Source: Flavobacteriales bacterium | GTDB lineage: Bacteria; Bacteroidota; Bacteroidia; Flavobacteriales; UBA1820 | DNA: 40,820 bases | Assembly: GCA_017620815.1 (NCBI GenBank) | Contig: JAGAUI010000006.1 | Location: 1-40,820 of the forward strand | Reading direction: 5' to 3' | In this document: positions 14,227 to 22,914 of the stretch, in pieces | Layout: the number at the start of each line of letters is the position of its first letter | How positions within the stretch are numbered: position 1 is the first letter of the stretch | The notes under the pieces: generated by a model | Told to the model about the DNA's origin: nothing | Databases searched by the model: none | The model's input: only the letters and a program-made list of their open reading frames with translations | Translations under genes and position numbers: made by a program

Positions 14227-15504
14227 TTACAGACGTTCTGTAGCTATTTCTTTATCCAGAACGCCCTTGACATCATAGAATACACCACCTTCTTTACGCA
14301 AACTACCCATATCTATGTCATTAAAACAAGAGTGTTTAACGCAATATACCACAGCGTCATATTTCCCACGTTCTAAATCTTTGGCTTCGGTGCTTATATT
14401 TACACCATATTCCATTTTGGCCATTTCTTTGCTCGCCCAAGGGTCATATATAGTTATGTCGTCTGTATATGCTTTAAGGGTGTTGAATATATCCACTACT
14501 TTGGTATTGCGTATGTCTGGACAGTTTTCCTTAAATGTGAAACCTAGCAACAGGATTTTGGAATGGAAAGCCGAAATATCGTGCAGGTTCATATAACGTA
14601 CTACGCGTTCGGCTATATAGCTACCCATAGCGTCGTTTATACGACGAGCCTCTATCATTATACGAGGTATAACACCACGAGATGTGGCACGTTGTATAAG
14701 ATAGTAAGGGTCAACGCTTATACAGTGTCCGCCCACCAGTCCGGGGCTGAAATTAAGGAGGTTCCATTTGGTGCCAGCAGCTTTAAGAACATCTGTAGTG
14801 TCTATACCCAATGCGTTGAATATCACAGCTATTTCATTCATAAAGGCAATGTTTACATCTCGCTGTGAGTTTTCCAGTATTTTGGCTGCTTCGGCAACTT
14901 TAATGCTGGGAGCTAGATGTGTTCCATTCTCCAATACCGAATTATACAAATCATCTATCACACGAGCGACCTCTGGTGTAGAACCAGATGTTATTTTACG
15001 TATTTTTTCTACCGTGTGTTCACGGTCACCCGGATTGATGCGTTCTGGAGAATACCCTAGATAAAAATCCTCATTTAGTTTAAGACCAGATATCTGCTCG
15101 ATGATAGGGGCACAAGTCTCTTCGGTAACGCCAGGATATACAGTAGATTCATAAATGACTATATCTCCTTTCTTTATCACTTTACCTACACTCTCACTTG
15201 CCATTTTAAGAGGCAATAATTCGGGGTTGTGGAAGTCATCTACTGGTGTAGGTATAGCTACTACATATACGTTACAATCCTTTATATCTTTCAAATCACA
15301 GGTGCATTTCATCCCATTGGCCAATGCAGTAGATAGAGCATCGGGCATTACTTCTCCCGTAGCATCTATACCTGCATTTATTTCATCTACACGATTTTTT
15401 TTGATGTCATATCCTATCACTTGATACTTTCTGGAAAACAGGCAAGCAAGTGGAAAACCCACATAACCCAATCCTATAACGGCTATCTTAAACTCTTTGT
15501 TCAT
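14227..15504 (-). CDS. Nucleotide-sugar 6-dehydrogenase (TviB/WbpO type)
   Basis: A 425-residue UDP-glucose/GDP-mannose dehydrogenase family enzyme. It has the Rossmann motif GLGYVG (11-16), ESTVYPG (119-125), SPERINPGD (152-160), the central helix with KILENSQRDVNIA, and the catalytic Cys261 in GGHCISVDPYYL. The SPERINPG form and GHCISVDPYYL point to the group that oxidises UDP-N-acetylhexosamines (TviB, WbpO, CapL) rather than UDP-glucose. It uses NAD+ to form the C6 carboxylate in two steps. It would supply a uronate sugar nucleotide to the adjacent synthase. It lies fifth in the exopolysaccharide operon, 51 bp after the glycosyltransferase. Exact substrate is not certain. Confidence 0.9.
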   Translation of the reverse strand: MNKEFKIAVIGLGYVGFPLACLFSRKYQVIGYDIKKNRVDEINAGIDATGEVMPDALSTALANGMKCTCDLKDIKDCNVYVVAIPTPVDDFHNPELLPLKMASESVGKVIKKGDIVIYESTVYPGVTEETCAPIIEQISGLKLNEDFYLGYSPERINPGDREHTVEKIRKITSGSTPEVARVIDDLYNSVLENGTHLAPSIKVAEAAKILENSQRDVNIAFMNEIAVIFNALGIDTTDVLKAAGTKWNLLNFSPGLVGGHCISVDPYYLIQRATSRGVIPRIMIEARRINDAMGSYIAERVVRYMNLHDISAFHSKILLLGFTFKENCPDIRNTKVVDIFNTLKAYTDDITIYDPWASKEMAKMEYGVNISTEAKDLERGKYDAVVYCVKHSCFNDIDMGSLRKEGGVFYDVKGVLDKEIATERL

Positions 15505-15555
15505 ATTGTTGTGTGTTTTTATGTTCTATTTATTTTTTTATCTATTTGTCTAAAA

Positions 15556-16878
15556 CTAAATTCCTTCTACCTGTGCTATATCTGATGTCTTACGAGGGTT
15601 CCATGGGTCTTTATAAGATGAGAAGAAGAACAGTTCCTTGGTGTGTGCCAAAAGACGTGTAAGACGCAGGAAGTATCCCGTATAGAACGTATTGAGGAAC
15701 AGGTAAGGGAGTAGATTTTTTTCTTCATTGGCACGTTCAGAGACCATCATTATAACACCAAATGCTATAAGAGAGAACACATAGCGTATCATATATCCCA
15801 CCACAAATACTTCCAATAGGCGGTCTGTATGGGTAAACATAAGTGTGATTATGTAGAAGAACCACGCATAATTGAAAACACAGTCATATAGCAGGTTCTC
15901 TGTGTTTGAAATGAAATTAAGGAATGAGAAATGTTTGTGTGGTAACAATATATCCATATGTTTACGCAAACGGAACCTTATAAGGCTTTTACTCCAACGC
16001 TGACGTTGTTTAAACAGTACGTGCCATTTGGTAGGGACGTTTGTCATACAGATGGCATCGTGAGCAAAATATACCTTGTGCCCTGCCTTACGTATCTTCT
16101 GTGTGATGTCTCCGTCCAATCCTGGTCCTATATCCCACATGCCTATCTGGTGTAAAACCTTACGGTCAAATGCTCCAAATGCCCCCGATATGATATGATA
16201 AATACCCAACGTATTGGTAACTATACGACCTACCTGTATGGTTTTGAGGTATTCTATGGCCTGCATAGAGGTACATACCGTCTCGCCAGCGTTGCGTACC
16301 TTCACACAACCGCCCACAGCCTTGATACGTGAGTCGTAATAGAACGGTATGAGTATCTTTTCTAGTGCATCTCTATCCAGTGAAGAGTCTGCGTCCAGAT
16401 GAACCACATATTTGCCTCGTGCATAATGAATGCCATAATTGGCTGCCGAAGCCTTCCCTCCTCTTACACCCAATCGTAGGTATTCGTCTATATATCCCGC
16501 CTTTTTCAAATCACCACATATAAGCGGAGTCTCGTCATCACTGCCGTCATCTACTATAATTATTTCATAGTTGCGATAAGTCTGTTCGTTTAATGAACGC
16601 ACCAGTTTATAGATGTTTTTGCCTTCGTTTTTACCGGGGGCAAGTATCGTTATAAGAGGATTTTCTATGTAGAGTTTCATGCGGGCTACGGCTTGTTTCT
16701 TCTCACGAGAGCGACGTGTGAACAGGTGGTAGGTCGTGATTATAAACTCCAATAGATAATAACGAGGAAACTCCACTATAAACAAAAACCAATACGTACC
16801 CACCAATGCTCCCAGAGATATATTGTTGGTAAAGCAGGCACGTATGTTGTCTATTATGTCAAAAACAAAGTCAAACAT
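15556..16878 (-). CDS. Processive family-2 glycosyltransferase (polysaccharide synthase)
   Basis: A 440-residue inner-membrane GT2. N-terminal helices (about 20-55) precede a cytoplasmic GT-A domain with VDDGSDD (D110/D111), LDADS (D162/D164), the acceptor-site GLDGD (D255/D257) and the processivity motif QRQRW (291-295). C-terminal helices follow (about 331-380 and nearby). This is the architecture of PgaC, Alg8 and hyaluronan synthases, which polymerise a sugar nucleotide and extrude the chain through their own membrane channel. The adjacent dehydrogenase suggests a uronate substrate, and the HlyD- and TolC-like genes upstream would provide the exit path. There is no PilZ domain in it. Polymer identity is inference. 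Confidence 0.92.
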   Translation of the reverse strand: MFDFVFDIIDNIRACFTNNISLGALVGTYWFLFIVEFPRYYLLEFIITTYHLFTRRSREKKQAVARMKLYIENPLITILAPGKNEGKNIYKLVRSLNEQTYRNYEIIIVDDGSDDETPLICGDLKKAGYIDEYLRLGVRGGKASAANYGIHYARGKYVVHLDADSSLDRDALEKILIPFYYDSRIKAVGGCVKVRNAGETVCTSMQAIEYLKTIQVGRIVTNTLGIYHIISGAFGAFDRKVLHQIGMWDIGPGLDGDITQKIRKAGHKVYFAHDAICMTNVPTKWHVLFKQRQRWSKSLIRFRLRKHMDILLPHKHFSFLNFISNTENLLYDCVFNYAWFFYIITLMFTHTDRLLEVFVVGYMIRYVFSLIAFGVIMMVSERANEEKNLLPYLFLNTFYTGYFLRLTRLLAHTKELFFFSSYKDPWNPRKTSDIAQVEGI

Positions 16879-16896
16879 ATATCTATTATATGTGTA

Positions 16897-18294
16897 CTAT
16901 GCGTTGATGAGTGGTTTTGTGGTCTTTGTCTGTTTAATGAAGGAATTGATACGTTCCTTATCTTTCAAATGGAAATAAGTAATATCTGTGATATGTATAT
17001 TGCCGTATTTTATCTCTATAGATGATATTATGTTTTCTATCTCTTCCTTGATATGCAGCAATGTTTCTTCATTGGTGTCTTTTGATATCTTGCTGGCCAT
17101 ATAGATGTATGGCATATCATAAGAGAAGTTGTTATAGTGGTAACGATGTTGTAAATCTTCCAATATATCCATTGCAATGTCTTTTCTTATTCCATCACCT
17201 TCTATCTTGAATCGAGAGATGAAAATATCCTTATTATTGCCTCGGGAATATGACAATAGTTGTATCTGTGATAGGAATGAAGAGAATTTGGAGTAGCCTT
17301 TCCATATATCACGGTTGATGGCCAGTGTAGCTTCGTTGGAAGATATGGCGGCTATACCATCTGGCGTGAAACTATAGCGGTATATATCCATAGGTGTAAG
17401 GTCTGCCGGAGTCATAGTCTTGTTGCAATGTGAGCATATGACCTTCATCTGTGTGTTGATAAAGGTATGAGAACACTTCTTGCATGTGTGGATATTGGCA
17501 GGGCGGTCATAGTCCACACCTATATGTCGCAATATATGATGACATTTAGGGCAGCGGTATTCTCCGTCATAGGCATAAGTGGATTCGGGAGAGATATTTG
17601 CACAGCGGAAGTGGTGTATGACAGATTCCTGCTTTATGTGTGAAGAATGACATTTGGGACAGCACTCCATATACAGCAGGTGTGAAGAACCACATTCTGG
17701 GCACAGGTGAACTCTCTCTATAAAATCTGTTTTCTCTATATACTCCAAGTCTTCCAATATGTGTATGTAACGTGCAAATTGCTCCATCACGTTCATAGGT
17801 GTATTGCCACTTATCGCCTGATAGATAGCCGAAAAACCTTCGCTGTATCCTGGTATAAGACAGGAGGTAAAGGTAATCATATTACGAGAGAGTGCATATT
17901 TACATAGTTTGAGAAATAGAATGATAGGGTTACTGGATACGTCTGCAGCCTCATAGAATTCCATACGAGACAGGTTATAGTATATTCCCTCTATGCGTTC
18001 GCTTATCTGTGGGTCGTTAATGTCGGTCACAAAACCGTCTATCACCGCTGCAAATGATAAAGAGCGGTCTTTAAGTCTCGATGATATGAATCGAGGTTTC
18101 ATACGACATTTTTTGCTTACAAATGGCGATGTTTTCTGTAATATAAGGGCTATTTCGGTAGGAGAGATATTCTTGTATTCTATATATACAGCATCAAAAT
18201 CTGTTGCACTTATTTCTTCTATTTCATCTACCGCAACTACGCAGTCCAGGTATAGAACCTTATAACCAGATGAAAGTGTCTTTATCTTATACAT
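16897..18294 (-). CDS. TackOD1-type multi-zinc-ribbon protein, candidate regulator of the exopolysaccharide synthase
   Basis: A 465-residue cytoplasmic protein with no membrane segment. Residues 1-110 look like a degenerate receiver-type alpha/beta domain. Residues about 195-295 form a Cys-rich block: C198/C201, C212/C215, C231 in HHFRC, C248/C251, C271/C274 and C287/C290, with the stretch RHIGVDYDRP between. This pattern closely matches my knowledge of TackOD1, a metal-binding output domain first described in Thaumarchaeota and often attached to signalling domains. The C-terminal 160 residues are alpha/beta, possibly a highly degenerate GGDEF-like fold without the GGDEF motif. Its place between the HlyD-like and synthase genes, 14 and 18 bp away, suggests it controls or assembles the synthase. 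Function is not established. Confidence 0.75.
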   Translation of the reverse strand: MYKIKTLSSGYKVLYLDCVVAVDEIEEISATDFDAVYIEYKNISPTEIALILQKTSPFVSKKCRMKPRFISSRLKDRSLSFAAVIDGFVTDINDPQISERIEGIYYNLSRMEFYEAADVSSNPIILFLKLCKYALSRNMITFTSCLIPGYSEGFSAIYQAISGNTPMNVMEQFARYIHILEDLEYIEKTDFIERVHLCPECGSSHLLYMECCPKCHSSHIKQESVIHHFRCANISPESTYAYDGEYRCPKCHHILRHIGVDYDRPANIHTCKKCSHTFINTQMKVICSHCNKTMTPADLTPMDIYRYSFTPDGIAAISSNEATLAINRDIWKGYSKFSSFLSQIQLLSYSRGNNKDIFISRFKIEGDGIRKDIAMDILEDLQHRYHYNNFSYDMPYIYMASKISKDTNEETLLHIKEEIENIISSIEIKYGNIHITDITYFHLKDKERINSFIKQTKTTKPLINA

Positions 18295-18308
18295 ACCGTT
18301 TTTAATTT

Positions 18309-19469
18309 TTACTTGAATAAATGTCTAAGGCTGTCTGGTACATACAGACCCTTAGGAGTTTTGAACATAATATATTGGTCTGGTTTGACATCTGGGTAAT
18401 CCATGTTGTTTATGCGTATGGTTACCGGCAAATCATTTACCACACTCCAGAATGGAATCTTCTGTCCGTTATCTACGCGTAACACCGCTATAGCAGCTAT
18501 ATGTTCTTTGGAAAGAGTGTTGCGTATGGCATCGGGTATTTCTTCTGTACGGGCACCCATAGACACCACTGTTGCAATGTAACTAATATCCTTGTTTACA
18601 ATTATCTCTGCTTTATATCCTCGGTTGATGACTTTGGCCTTGCTGGCGGGAATGTAAGCCATTATATACACGTTGTCTTTTTCAAAATCCAGACTCTGTG
18701 TCTCTATGATATCTTCACCCCTTAATATCAGTGAGTTTTCAGAAATCCAGTTTTTGGTAACTATGCTAGAGTCTGATGCTATGTAGTAGTTTACAAGATT
18801 CAAATCCTCCATCAATCGTTTGTTCCTAACGTTGTGGAATGCCAGTCCGTCTTTGTTTACAACTTCCATACGAGCCACATCTACCATTATTTCATTCATC
18901 GCTTCTTTCATCACAGATAGTTTGCGTCTCTGTGAGGCGAGTTCTTCTCGTGTCTCTTTGTAATCGCGTTCCAGATTCATCTTGTGGACATTGTCGCTCA
19001 ATCCAAAACGTATATTGTGGTCTTCTATATCTATCTGTCGTTTAATCTCTCGCAACCGTACCTCCATCACAGAAAGATTTTGACTTGCCAGTTTGTATTC
19101 CAGATCCATCTCACGGGCTTTGGCTATGATGGCATTGTCTGATGAGAACGTACTCAGATTTTGCAGGTCGTTTATGCGTACATATGAGTATATGGTGTCT
19201 CCCGGTACTATCAGTTCGCCCATGTGTTTATGAATGTCGTGAACAAAAAGGTCTTGTGAGGCACGCATACGGTTATTGTGTACCACTACATATCCGTCAA
19301 AATCTGAATATAATATGTTGCGTACTATGTAAAGTGCCAGCATCACTATTATGAAGATAAATATCCCCATAAAGATAAACTGCTGTTTGTTCCTTTTCTT
19401 CTTGCGATGAGTGATAATCTCTTCTATAGATGCTTGCTCTTCCTCTGTGGTAAAATGGAAATTTTTCAT
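18309..19469 (-). CDS. HlyD-like membrane-fusion/adaptor protein of the exopolysaccharide operon
   Basis: A 386-residue protein with a basic cytoplasmic N-terminus (about 1-29), one transmembrane helix (30-50, FIFMGIFIFIIVMLALYIV) and a periplasmic part. The latter has a half-lipoyl/barrel segment (about 55-105), a long helical coiled-coil hairpin (about 110-200, rich in Glu, Arg, Lys, Leu) and a C-terminal beta-barrel region (about 255-345). This is the HlyD/EmrA adaptor architecture, also used by Alg44 in alginate export, but it lacks the PilZ domain of Alg44. It would bridge the inner-membrane synthase and the TolC-like outer-membrane protein encoded 16 bp upstream. Confidence 0.88.
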   Translation of the reverse strand: MKNFHFTTEEEQASIEEIITHRKKKRNKQQFIFMGIFIFIIVMLALYIVRNILYSDFDGYVVVHNNRMRASQDLFVHDIHKHMGELIVPGDTIYSYVRINDLQNLSTFSSDNAIIAKAREMDLEYKLASQNLSVMEVRLREIKRQIDIEDHNIRFGLSDNVHKMNLERDYKETREELASQRRKLSVMKEAMNEIMVDVARMEVVNKDGLAFHNVRNKRLMEDLNLVNYYIASDSSIVTKNWISENSLILRGEDIIETQSLDFEKDNVYIMAYIPASKAKVINRGYKAEIIVNKDISYIATVVSMGARTEEIPDAIRNTLSKEHIAAIAVLRVDNGQKIPFWSVVNDLPVTIRINNMDYPDVKPDQYIMFKTPKGLYVPDSLRHLFK

Positions 19470-19485
19470 GATAAAAGGTCGATGC

Positions 19486-20892
19486 TTAGTGTTCTATTTT
19501 ACAAAAATCCAATATACTTTTATGATATAAAAACGATTGTAATTCTATTATAAGACAATCTCTCTCATAGAGGTAGGATAGGTAGTTCTCCCAACATTCC
19601 AGATAATGATTGTATTCCTTTATGCGTGATAGGAAATTATATTGACCTATATGACCAGAATAGTTGCCTTTACGCATCTCTATGTAATTTTTCATAGTCA
19701 GTATGCGGGAAATCTCACTCCTAAGCCCTCTATTGGCACGTTCTATATCTTCCAGTATAGAGTTTATCTCTACATTGATGCTATATATGTGAGCGTCTTT
19801 CTTGTCTAGCAGCTCTATACGTTCTGCTTGTATAGCATTGCGTTCTTTGCGAGATTGGGAGGATATAGGTATCTGGAACGAAAGTCCTGCATCTACATTG
19901 GAATAATTTGGCATAGACTTTCTCGTGTAATGAGAATATCTCACAAATGGCGAGACGTTTACATCTCTCCAGTATGAGGTGCTTTTCTCCTTTTCTCTCA
20001 ATAGCCTAGCCTGTAAGTCTATCTTGATAATCTCGCTTTCATTCTCTCTTATGTGATTCATAAGCCTCGTAGTATCTATCTCTATTATGGCGGCTGTAGG
20101 GTGTGATAATTGGCTGGCTGTGGGGTAGTCGCGTGGAATGGCAGATAAACGGCGTGAGGCAACAGCGGCATCATCCATTATGGCTAGTAATTCGTCTGTG
20201 CTTATGCTTCGGTCACTTACTAGGTATGATTGTGCTTCCTGTAAGAGATGCAGATTATTTATTCTCAATTGCAGTACACCCGATAGCAGACTATCATATT
20301 CCTCGCGTAATTGTTTCTTCTGCTCTTCTATGAGTAGTTTTGTCTGCTCGTGATTAAATGAGATACGTTCTAACTCACCTTGTAGTTCTATGTAGCGTGT
20401 ACGGCTGGCTCGTGAGATAAGTGAACTGTTGAGAAAGTTCCATCTCAACTCGGCTTGAATTTTATTCTTGTAACCAGATATAGCATCGTCCTGGTCGGGG
20501 TCTGGGGCTGAACCGTCATTTATGCGGTAATATGTGTTGCCAGATATTACAAGCCCCGTCTGGGCTCTCATGGCTTTTATCTGTGCCTGTACTTTTTTCT
20601 GTGATAGGGAATCCTGTCTGTGTGCAAAGACCTCGCCCGCATAGCTCGCCTCGTCTTCCTGTAAGGCTAATGTATATGGTGTTTCTTTTGCCTTAAAGAT
20701 AAGCGAGTCCATAATGGCAAAATGCTCTTCAAACGCCTTGTAGAGTTCACTTTCGCTCTTCTGTGCATACAGTGAGTTCATAGCCATAAATGCCGTAAAG
20801 ACAAGTGTCGTATAACGAGCTATGGCTGTATAACCATTATAAGAGATAAAACGGTCTATATATTTAATATAAGATTTAATGTCTTTTTTCAC
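19486..20892 (-). CDS. TolC-like outer-membrane factor, first gene of exopolysaccharide operon
   Basis: A 468-residue protein with a long N-terminal region ending in a signal peptide (cleavage probably after Ala43 in LYAQ). Two related halves follow, rich in long amphipathic helices (about 180-235 and 280-440), with segments such as FVRYSHYTRKSMPN and GLSFQIPISSQSRKERNA that are typical beta-hairpin/helix junctions of outer-membrane efflux proteins. It is near the family size (TolC has 493 residues). It is predicted to trimerise into an outer-membrane and periplasmic duct. Its position upstream of an HlyD-like adaptor and a polysaccharide synthase points to polymer export rather than drug efflux; no inner-membrane efflux pump is encoded nearby. 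Confidence 0.85.
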   Translation of the reverse strand: MKKDIKSYIKYIDRFISYNGYTAIARYTTLVFTAFMAMNSLYAQKSESELYKAFEEHFAIMDSLIFKAKETPYTLALQEDEASYAGEVFAHRQDSLSQKKVQAQIKAMRAQTGLVISGNTYYRINDGSAPDPDQDDAISGYKNKIQAELRWNFLNSSLISRASRTRYIELQGELERISFNHEQTKLLIEEQKKQLREEYDSLLSGVLQLRINNLHLLQEAQSYLVSDRSISTDELLAIMDDAAVASRRLSAIPRDYPTASQLSHPTAAIIEIDTTRLMNHIRENESEIIKIDLQARLLREKEKSTSYWRDVNVSPFVRYSHYTRKSMPNYSNVDAGLSFQIPISSQSRKERNAIQAERIELLDKKDAHIYSINVEINSILEDIERANRGLRSEISRILTMKNYIEMRKGNYSGHIGQYNFLSRIKEYNHYLECWENYLSYLYERDCLIIELQSFLYHKSILDFCKIEH

Positions 20893-20944
20893 AATATGTT
20901 CAATTTATGTTGCTGTCAATACGTGATTGTATTATACATAAATA

Positions 20945-20952
20945 CAAATGTA
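20945..20952 (-). promoter_or_regulatory. Bacteroidota -7 box, exopolysaccharide operon
   Basis: TACATTTG on the minus strand is an exact TAnnTTTG match, about 45 nt upstream of the likely transcription start's first gene. No -33 TTTG is evident, which would suit a regulated promoter. Confidence 0.5.
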
Positions 20953-21058
20953 TTAAATATTTGGTATATAGATGTTTATTCTTTGAGAAAAATTTATGCT
21001 AAAAGGCAGTATAGTTGTTTATCTTTTAATGGATAGACGATATAAAAACGATGAAATG

Positions 21059-21090
21059 TTTGTGGGGAGGTAAATATGTAACTATATTTG
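21059..21090 (+). promoter_or_regulatory. Bacteroidota promoter, LD-carboxypeptidase gene
   Basis: TTTG at 21059-21062 and TATATTTG at 21083-21090 are separated by 20 bp, a full consensus match. Confidence 0.7.
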
Positions 21091-21115
21091 TACTCATATA
21101 AAAAATGGTATAAAT

Positions 21116-22129
21116 ATGAAGAAAATAGTTCTAGCAGTAGTAGTTATGCTGCTCACATTGGCATCGTGCAGTACAGGAAAAGTTACTGTCAATAATGTGC
21201 CTCACTATAAAAAAATGATACGTCCTGCCTACCTCAAAGAGGGAGATACAGTGGCTCTGGTAGCTCTTTCTAGCCGTATAGATACTAGCCGCATGGAAAA
21301 ATATAATCGTGCGGTGGATACATTGCGTTCATGGGGATTACATGTAAAATATGCACCACACCTCTTCTGCCAAGATGCAGGTTGGTTCCCAGCAGATGAC
21401 AGTACCCGTGCATCAGACCTGCAATCTGCAATAGATGACCCTACGGTGCGTGCTGTGCTTTTCTTCCGCGGAGGTTATGGTGCTATGCGTACGTTTGATT
21501 ATCTAGATTTTAAGTCATTCCGCAAGAATCCCAAATGGTTGGCTGGATATAGTGATGTAACAGCTGTGCTGTATGCTATGAACCGTATAGGTGTAGAATC
21601 TATACTGGGAACTATGCCGGGCTCTTTTATAGCCGATACTACTGTACGTGATACATCGGCTGCTAGTCTTCATGATGCACTCTTTGGTACTCTTAAAGAA
21701 ATAAAAACAACTCCTCATAAATTCAACCAAATGGGAGAGGCTACGGGACGTCTTATAGGTGGTAATCTATGTCTTATAACATCGGCCGTAGGAACCGATG
21801 TGGATGAGGATTTGAGCACACCATACATATTGGTTATGGAAGAGGTAGATGAGAGTGTGTATCGTGTGGACCGTATGTTGCAGACACTACACCGTGCGGG
21901 GTATCTCTCTCGTGCCAAAGCGATAGTGATAGGGCATTTTACAGGGGCTTGGCAGGGGCAGTTTTCTACCGATGTGTATGAAACCATACATTCTTATACC
22001 AAAGACTTGGGAGTGCCAGTCATATTTGGTTTCCCTACTGGACACACAGAACCCAATTATAGTATCTACATAGGTCGTACAGCTACTGTAAGGGTAGATG
22101 AAAATGGTAGCGTGATGACATTTGAATAG
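21116..22129 (+). CDS. S66-family LD-carboxypeptidase lipoprotein
   Basis: A 337-residue S66 peptidase (LdcA/MccF family) with a lipoprotein signal peptide (lipobox LASC, Cys18). The FFRGGYGAMR loop (117-125) and WLAGYSDVTA with the likely nucleophile Ser146 are followed by the MEEVDESVYR segment (acidic residue near 242) and His310 in PTGHTEPNY. Family members cleave the L-Lys/meso-DAP to D-Ala bond of muropeptide tetrapeptides during cell-wall recycling, or detoxify microcin-like peptides. LdcA is normally cytoplasmic, so a lipoprotein version would act in the periplasm on wall fragments. It is monocistronic with a full-consensus promoter. Confidence 0.9.
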   Translation: MKKIVLAVVVMLLTLASCSTGKVTVNNVPHYKKMIRPAYLKEGDTVALVALSSRIDTSRMEKYNRAVDTLRSWGLHVKYAPHLFCQDAGWFPADDSTRASDLQSAIDDPTVRAVLFFRGGYGAMRTFDYLDFKSFRKNPKWLAGYSDVTAVLYAMNRIGVESILGTMPGSFIADTTVRDTSAASLHDALFGTLKEIKTTPHKFNQMGEATGRLIGGNLCLITSAVGTDVDEDLSTPYILVMEEVDESVYRVDRMLQTLHRAGYLSRAKAIVIGHFTGAWQGQFSTDVYETIHSYTKDLGVPVIFGFPTGHTEPNYSIYIGRTATVRVDENGSVMTFE

Positions 22130-22263
22130 GGGTAGCAGGGATATATAAATTATCTCTATCTCTAGATAAAAAAGTGATATAAAAAATCATTTAAAATGTT
22201 TTCACATCATAGGAATATGTTATAATTTAGCACAAGAAAAATAACCAAATATATATAATAATC

Positions 22264-22770
22264 ATGGCAAAAAAAGAAGTAAGCATAAAACTGCTTAATC
22301 GTGCAGTAGCAGACGAATTGCTAGCTGTACACCAATACATGTATTTCCATTTCCGTTGTGATGATATGGGATATGACCTACTTTCATCACTTTTCCGTCG
22401 TATAGCTATCACAGAAATGATGCACGTAGAACGTCTAGCAGAACGTATATTGTTCCTTAAAGGCGAAGTCGAAATGGTGCCATCTGGACCAGTGGATAAA
22501 ATACACGATGTAAAAGCTATGCTTGAAAGAGCAGTGGCAATGGAAGAAGGTAGCGTGGCAGACTATAACGACTGGGCAAACCAGTGTGGTGCCGCCGCCG
22601 ATTCTGTATCCAAAAAGATATTTGAAGACCTAGTAGGAGAAGAAGAAGGACATCAGGATAGTTTTGAAACAGAACTAGACAACATGGAGAAATTTGGTGA
22701 TAACTACCTAGCTCTTCAGTCTATAGAACGTAGTAAAGCATCTGCCGTAGGTGCTCCTGCTGCCGAATAA
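22264..22770 (+). CDS. bfr: Bacterioferritin (ferritin-like iron store)
   Basis: A 168-residue four-helix ferritin-like protein that aligns well with bacterioferritin. The ferroxidase ligands are all visible: Glu of ADELLAVHQY, Glu and His of TEMMHVERL, Glu of AMEEGS, and Glu and His of EEEGHQD. The Met of the EMMH motif aligns with the haem-ligand Met52 of E. coli Bfr, so haem binding is plausible. The protein would oxidise and store iron in a 24-mer shell in the cytoplasm. A near-consensus -7 box (TAATTTAG, 22223-22230) precedes it and a perfect-stem terminator follows. Confidence 0.9.
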   Translation: MAKKEVSIKLLNRAVADELLAVHQYMYFHFRCDDMGYDLLSSLFRRIAITEMMHVERLAERILFLKGEVEMVPSGPVDKIHDVKAMLERAVAMEEGSVADYNDWANQCGAAADSVSKKIFEDLVGEEEGHQDSFETELDNMEKFGDNYLALQSIERSKASAVGAPAAE

Positions 22771-22780
22771 GTCCTATGTG

Positions 22781-22825
22781 ACCATAAAAAAACGCCGCCC
22801 TTTCAGGGCGGCGTTTTTTTATGGT
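22781..22825. terminator. Terminator with perfect 21-bp stem
   Basis: Arms 22781-22801 and 22805-22825 pair perfectly around TTC, with seven-A and seven-T tracts inside the stem. It terminates bfr and also lies downstream of the convergent ABC ATPase gene. Confidence 0.92.
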
Positions 22826-22914
22826 AGTATCCTCATAGATGTCCTTTCAAGAGAGGAAATAAAAACCAATTCCTATAACCAAGTATTTAGGTATAAAATA
22901 AAATTTGGATAGGT

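Noticed and set aside
19486-20892. TolC/HlyD pair as a multidrug efflux system
   Set aside because: No RND, MFS or ABC exporter gene is in the operon; the inner-membrane partner present is a polysaccharide synthase.
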